DNA from: Candidatus Anammoxibacter sp.
GTDB lineage: Bacteria; Planctomycetota; Brocadiia; Brocadiales; Anammoxibacteraceae
DNA length: 64,000 bases
NCBI GenBank assembly: GCA_021777105.1
Contig: JAIQZQ010000073.1
Coordinates: forward strand, 21,912-85,911
Direction of reading: 5' to 3'
Positions within the stretch are counted from its first letter, which is position 1, and each line of letters begins with the position of its first letter. The position numbers were made by a program, and so were the translations under genes. Below, piece by piece: positions 60,593 to 64,000 of this stretch. A model generated the notes under the pieces. That model made no database searches and was not told the origin of the DNA. It saw only the letters and a program-made list of their open reading frames with translations.

Positions 60593-63579
60593 TGGACGAT
60601 AGTAAAAATGATTTAAGCGGTTTTTCAATGCATGATTTGTTCAGGCAAGAGGTCGAGTCTCATATAGCCACAATAAATGACGGCCTTTTAGAACTTGAAA
60701 ACAATCATGACAAAACCGAACTGATAGGGCCGTTAACGCGCGCGGCACATTCCATTAAAGGCGCCGCAAAGATTGTCGATGTTGACGTTGCGGTTGACGT
60801 TGCGGACTCCATTGAATCATGTTTTATCATGCTTAAGGATCAAAATCTTCCATTTTCCGCATTAAATAGGGATGTCTTGCAAAAAGGCCTGGACATGCTT
60901 TCCGTTATATCAAAAATTCCGGAAAACGAGATTAAAGGCTGGGCCGGGGAGCGCGCAGATGATATAAACGCCCTGACGGATGAGATCTCCCGGCTGGCCG
61001 TGCAGCCGCAGTCCGAAGGTTCGCAAATATCAGAATCATATAATGAAGTTTCCGGGAATCACAAATCTAATGATGAATCCGCTGTTATAGAAGAGCGCAA
61101 CATCTCCTCCGAGCTTGAAGGCGCGTCAATGTATGATCTGTTTAGGCATGAGGTAGAAGCGTACACTACGGAATTAAGCAAGGGGCTATTGGAGTTGGAG
61201 GAAAATCCGTCAAAAACCGGGGTTATTGATTCCTTAATGAGGGCCGCCCATTCTATTAAAGGCGTAGCCAGGTTTGTCCAACTTGATCCTGGCGTAATTA
61301 TTTCGCACGCAATGGAGGACTGTTTTGTGGCGGCGCAGGAAGGCGAGGCCGTTCTGAACTCAGACAATATTGACGTGTTGCTAAAAGGCGTTGATATGTT
61401 AAAGCTTTTTACTGATATTCCTGAAGAAAATATAGAAAGTTGGCAGACAGAAAATGAAAGCAATATCAAAAGCCTTGTCGTGAAGTTGAAATCCCTGACG
61501 CCGGGAAAACCGCAAGCTGCCATGAAAGCCGCCGACTCTGAAATAAAAAAGACAGCCCTCGAAGAGGCCAAAAGCGAGAAGCGAAAAGATGTTAAGAGCA
61601 ATCGCCGTAAAAACGCGCCTGGAGACCGCAGGGAAAATTGCGAGCCGATTGAAAATGAAAATAGAATATCTTTTGAAAGTGATAGAAGAGAAATCCGCAA
61701 AGCCGGCCGCAGGCAAGTGGATAAAACCGCCGCAAAAGCTAAAAAAGCGGTTGTAAAGACCGAAGTAGAGGAAATTTTAAATGGACCCGACGCGCAAAAT
61801 ATTAAAGAAAAAGCCGTCATCGCTCCTGAAGCCGTCCGTGATGACAGATTTGTCAGAATTTCAGTGGATAATTTAAACCGGTTAATGGGGTTGGCGGGCG
61901 AGTCGCTGATAGAGACGGGTTGGATGCGGCCTTTTTCCGATTCGTTGAAACGCTTAAAATATATGCAGGTGGAAGTAAGCGAGCTGCTGGAGAAACTTGA
62001 AACTTCGGTTTCTGAAAAAGGGTTTAACGAATACGCCAAAACATCTTTTCTCGACACTATTGCAAAAGTAAACGAATGCCGCGATTATGTGTCCGGCCAA
62101 TTAAACAATCTTGAGCATTTTGCCGGAAGGACGTCAAACCTTTCAAACCGGCTTTATCAGGAGGTGCTGTCAAACCGCATGCAACCTTTTGCCGACGGCA
62201 TACGAGGGTTTCCACGCATGACGCGCGACTTGTCAAAGAGGATTGGAAAGGATGTGACGCTTAGAATCAAAGGGAAATCCACCAAAGTTGACAGGGATAT
62301 TTTAACTAAACTAGACGCGCCATTGAACCATATTTTACGAAACGCCATAGACCACGGTATTGAAATGCCGGATGAAAGGGTTAAAACCGGCAAGCGGCAA
62401 AAGGCGACAATAAGCATTGAGGCCCAGCACAAGGCCGGCATGCTGGTCATTACAATTTCAGACGACGGTAGAGGCGTTGATTTTGAAAAGTTGAGAATTA
62501 AAATATTGGATAAGAAGATGGTAAACTCCGAGATGGCGGCTAAATTAACTAAAAGGGAATTGCTTGAATTTCTGTTTCTGCCAAGGTTTACAACAGCTGA
62601 AAAAGTCACCGAATTGTCAGGCCGCGGCGTCGGCCTTGATGTTGTTAAAAGCATGGTTGAAGAGGTTGACGGCTCTTTGCAGGCGGAATCCGAGACCGGC
62701 AAAGGCATGAAATTTCATTTAACTCTGCCGTTGACGAGATCTGTGACCCGAGCGTTGCTGGTTGATGTGGGCGGCGAGCCTTGCGCATTTCCCATAGCCA
62801 GGATTGAACGGGCGGTTAAAGTCGCAAAAGATGAAATCATGCAGTTGGAGGATAAACAATATTTTAGCCGGCAAGGGCGCAATATAGGATTGATTTACGC
62901 CGGGCAAATCCTGGAGCGTGATTCAGCCTGCTCGTCCGGCGAACTTTCAGTTGTCATTATTAGCGACAATGCCGATAGTTATGGAATTGTGGTTGATAGT
63001 TTTATAGGCGAGCATAGCCTGGCCGTGAAAACTCTTGATCCAAGGCTCGGCAAGATACCTAACATAAGCTCCGCCGCCATTCTTGAAGACGGCTCCCCGG
63101 TCCTGATAGTGGATGTCGAGGATATGGTTAAGTCGATCAGCAAGATATTGTCGAGCGAGCATTTGATGAAGATTGGTCAATCAGCGCAAAAGCAGACGAT
63201 AAAAGCGGTTAAAAGGATACTTGTTGTTGATGATTCCATTACGGTCAGAGAAGTAGTCAGGAAACTTCTTGAGAACAAAGGCTATAAAGTCGAGACTGCC
63301 GTTGATGGAAAAGATGGGTGGAATGTTGTGCGTTCGTCAGATTATGATCTGGTTATTAGCGACATTGATATGCCGCGCATGAATGGTTTTGAATTTGTTA
63401 AATTGATAAAAAGTGACGCCGGCCTTAAAACAATGCCTGTTATGATTGTTTCATACAAAGATAGCGAAGATGATAAAATGCAGGGCCTCTCGGCAGGCGC
63501 AAATTATTACCTTACTAAAAGCAGCTTTCATGATGAGTCATTATGCAACGCAGTGATCGACCTGATCGGCGAGGCGTAA
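60592..63579 (+). CDS. wspE: Hybrid CheA histidine kinase with two HPt domains and receiver (WspE-like)
   Basis: 995 residues. Two N-terminal HPt domains with phosphoacceptors His53 (AAHSIKGAAKIV) and His220 (AAHSIKGVARFV); each is introduced by a duplicated SMHDLFRQEVE / SMYDLFRHEVE segment. Basic linker about 310-400, dimerisation about 420-540, ATPase domain with NHILRNAIDHGIEMPDERV and ISDDGRGVDFEKL, CheW-like regulatory domain about 720-865, and a C-terminal receiver (KRILVVDDSITVREV) with Asp924 in VISDIDMPRMNG. The HPt-CheA-REC layout is that of WspE. Autophosphorylates on ATP and passes phosphate to its receiver or to external regulators. Confidence 0.95.
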   Translation: MDDSKNDLSGFSMHDLFRQEVESHIATINDGLLELENNHDKTELIGPLTRAAHSIKGAAKIVDVDVAVDVADSIESCFIMLKDQNLPFSALNRDVLQKGLDMLSVISKIPENEIKGWAGERADDINALTDEISRLAVQPQSEGSQISESYNEVSGNHKSNDESAVIEERNISSELEGASMYDLFRHEVEAYTTELSKGLLELEENPSKTGVIDSLMRAAHSIKGVARFVQLDPGVIISHAMEDCFVAAQEGEAVLNSDNIDVLLKGVDMLKLFTDIPEENIESWQTENESNIKSLVVKLKSLTPGKPQAAMKAADSEIKKTALEEAKSEKRKDVKSNRRKNAPGDRRENCEPIENENRISFESDRREIRKAGRRQVDKTAAKAKKAVVKTEVEEILNGPDAQNIKEKAVIAPEAVRDDRFVRISVDNLNRLMGLAGESLIETGWMRPFSDSLKRLKYMQVEVSELLEKLETSVSEKGFNEYAKTSFLDTIAKVNECRDYVSGQLNNLEHFAGRTSNLSNRLYQEVLSNRMQPFADGIRGFPRMTRDLSKRIGKDVTLRIKGKSTKVDRDILTKLDAPLNHILRNAIDHGIEMPDERVKTGKRQKATISIEAQHKAGMLVITISDDGRGVDFEKLRIKILDKKMVNSEMAAKLTKRELLEFLFLPRFTTAEKVTELSGRGVGLDVVKSMVEEVDGSLQAESETGKGMKFHLTLPLTRSVTRALLVDVGGEPCAFPIARIERAVKVAKDEIMQLEDKQYFSRQGRNIGLIYAGQILERDSACSSGELSVVIISDNADSYGIVVDSFIGEHSLAVKTLDPRLGKIPNISSAAILEDGSPVLIVDVEDMVKSISKILSSEHLMKIGQSAQKQTIKAVKRILVVDDSITVREVVRKLLENKGYKVETAVDGKDGWNVVRSSDYDLVISDIDMPRMNGFEFVKLIKSDAGLKTMPVMIVSYKDSEDDKMQGLSAGANYYLTKSSFHDESLCNAVIDLIGEA

Positions 63580-64000
63580 ATAGCTAATGACTATCAATTT
63601 ATTATCTTATCAGTTAAGTTTTGACAAACTTTGACAATATATTTTTAAAATCCATGACCACTCTGGTTACCAAGCAGGTGTTTGAGAGCGAGGTGGAAAA
63701 ATCATCCAATTAGTGAAAAATTAAAATTAAAAATATACCTTTAATTCCCCCTCCCTTGATGGGAGGGGTTAGGGGCATAGGTGTTAGGTTAAGATTTAAT
63801 ATTCACCGCCGGAATAAAATGTGAATGCTTAAATCGCCCTTTCAGGGCTGATATTGGCCCTATATTCAAACCCAGGGCGTTGCCCCATAGGTGTAAACTT
63901 AAGGATGCTCAATTAAGCCGGAAAGCCGCTGGGGGCTTATGATTACGAGCTTGTATTCTTTATAATTTAAATTATTGAGTATTTTGTCTAAAGTATTAGC
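63580..64000. repeat. Dispersed-repeat region at the window end
   Basis: 421 bases with no gene. It holds the second AACTTTGACAATA (63627-63639), a hairpin CCCCTCCC-TTGAT-GGGAGGGG (63748-63768, one base offset), a GCCCT-TTC-AGGGC hairpin (63836-63848) and CCCAGGGCGTTGCCCC, sequences typical of dispersed genomic repeats. Two copies of CATAGGTGT, about 110 bases apart (63775 and 63887 regions), flank the hairpin part. Confidence 0.6.

Noticed and set aside
61059..62057. 332-residue minus-strand frame opposite cheA
   Set aside because: Antisense shadow over the HPt and linker region; Ser/Phe-rich composition is the complement of the Glu/Lys-rich coding strand.

Overview
The window reads as a chromosomal segment of a Gram-negative bacterium from a poorly sampled lineage. 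An LptF/LptG-type permease (11773-12846) implies an outer membrane with LPS. Ribosomal protein order, EF-Tu, RNA polymerase and SecE are clearly bacterial. The SecE N-terminus (YKKGQG) and the VGTGRIERG stretch of EF-Tu remind me of Planctomycetota/PVC sequences, while the long S41 protease recalls a myxobacterial family; I cannot place the phylum with confidence. No rRNA genes, CRISPR array or prophage are visible.

Layout. 1-3.3 kb (minus strand): a TIR-domain gene whose stop overlaps the start of a membrane-anchored P-loop NTPase; the NTPase carries a 12-bp minisatellite that encodes a glycine-every-fourth-residue hydrophobic tract. This pair looks like an immune or signalling module. 3.3-8.1 kb: an accessory, repeat-rich stretch with a JAB/RadC-like protein, a broken PIN toxin-antitoxin module beside an intact one, a flavoprotein and several families of structured repeats (24-bp perfect inverted repeat, covarying small hairpins, a double-hairpin repeat, a 183-bp foldback element). 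8.1-15.1 kb: housekeeping genes radC (with an added four-cysteine motif), a membrane protein, aroC, an lptF/G-type permease, deoB and gmd.

15.2-48.6 kb: one continuous plus-strand translation/transcription block: tRNA-Thr, -Tyr, -Gly, -Thr, tuf, rpmG, tRNA-Trp, secE, nusG, rplKAJL, rpoBC, rpsL, rpsG, fusA, then the S10, spc and alpha operons fused in order to rplQ. Departures from the textbook order are: no rpmD between rpsE and rplO, no adk between secY and map, a SAM-dependent methyltransferase inserted between rpsM and rpsK, and a DUSP23-like protein phosphatase at the end. Several of these genes start with TTG or GTG.

48.6-53.7 kb (minus strand): a large secreted S41/PDZ protease with extra beta domains, and dTDP-glucose 4,6-dehydratase. 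54.0-63.6 kb (plus strand): a GAF-GGDEF diguanylate cyclase followed by a Wsp-type chemosensory operon: WspA-like receptor, CheW (WspB), CheR-TPR (WspC), a WspD-like coupling protein fused to a cyclic-nucleotide-binding-like domain, and a CheA-REC hybrid with two HPt domains (WspE). The expected CheB (WspF) and output regulator (WspR) are not in the window before it ends; the adjacent GGDEF protein is a candidate output. The last 420 bases hold dispersed-repeat sequence.
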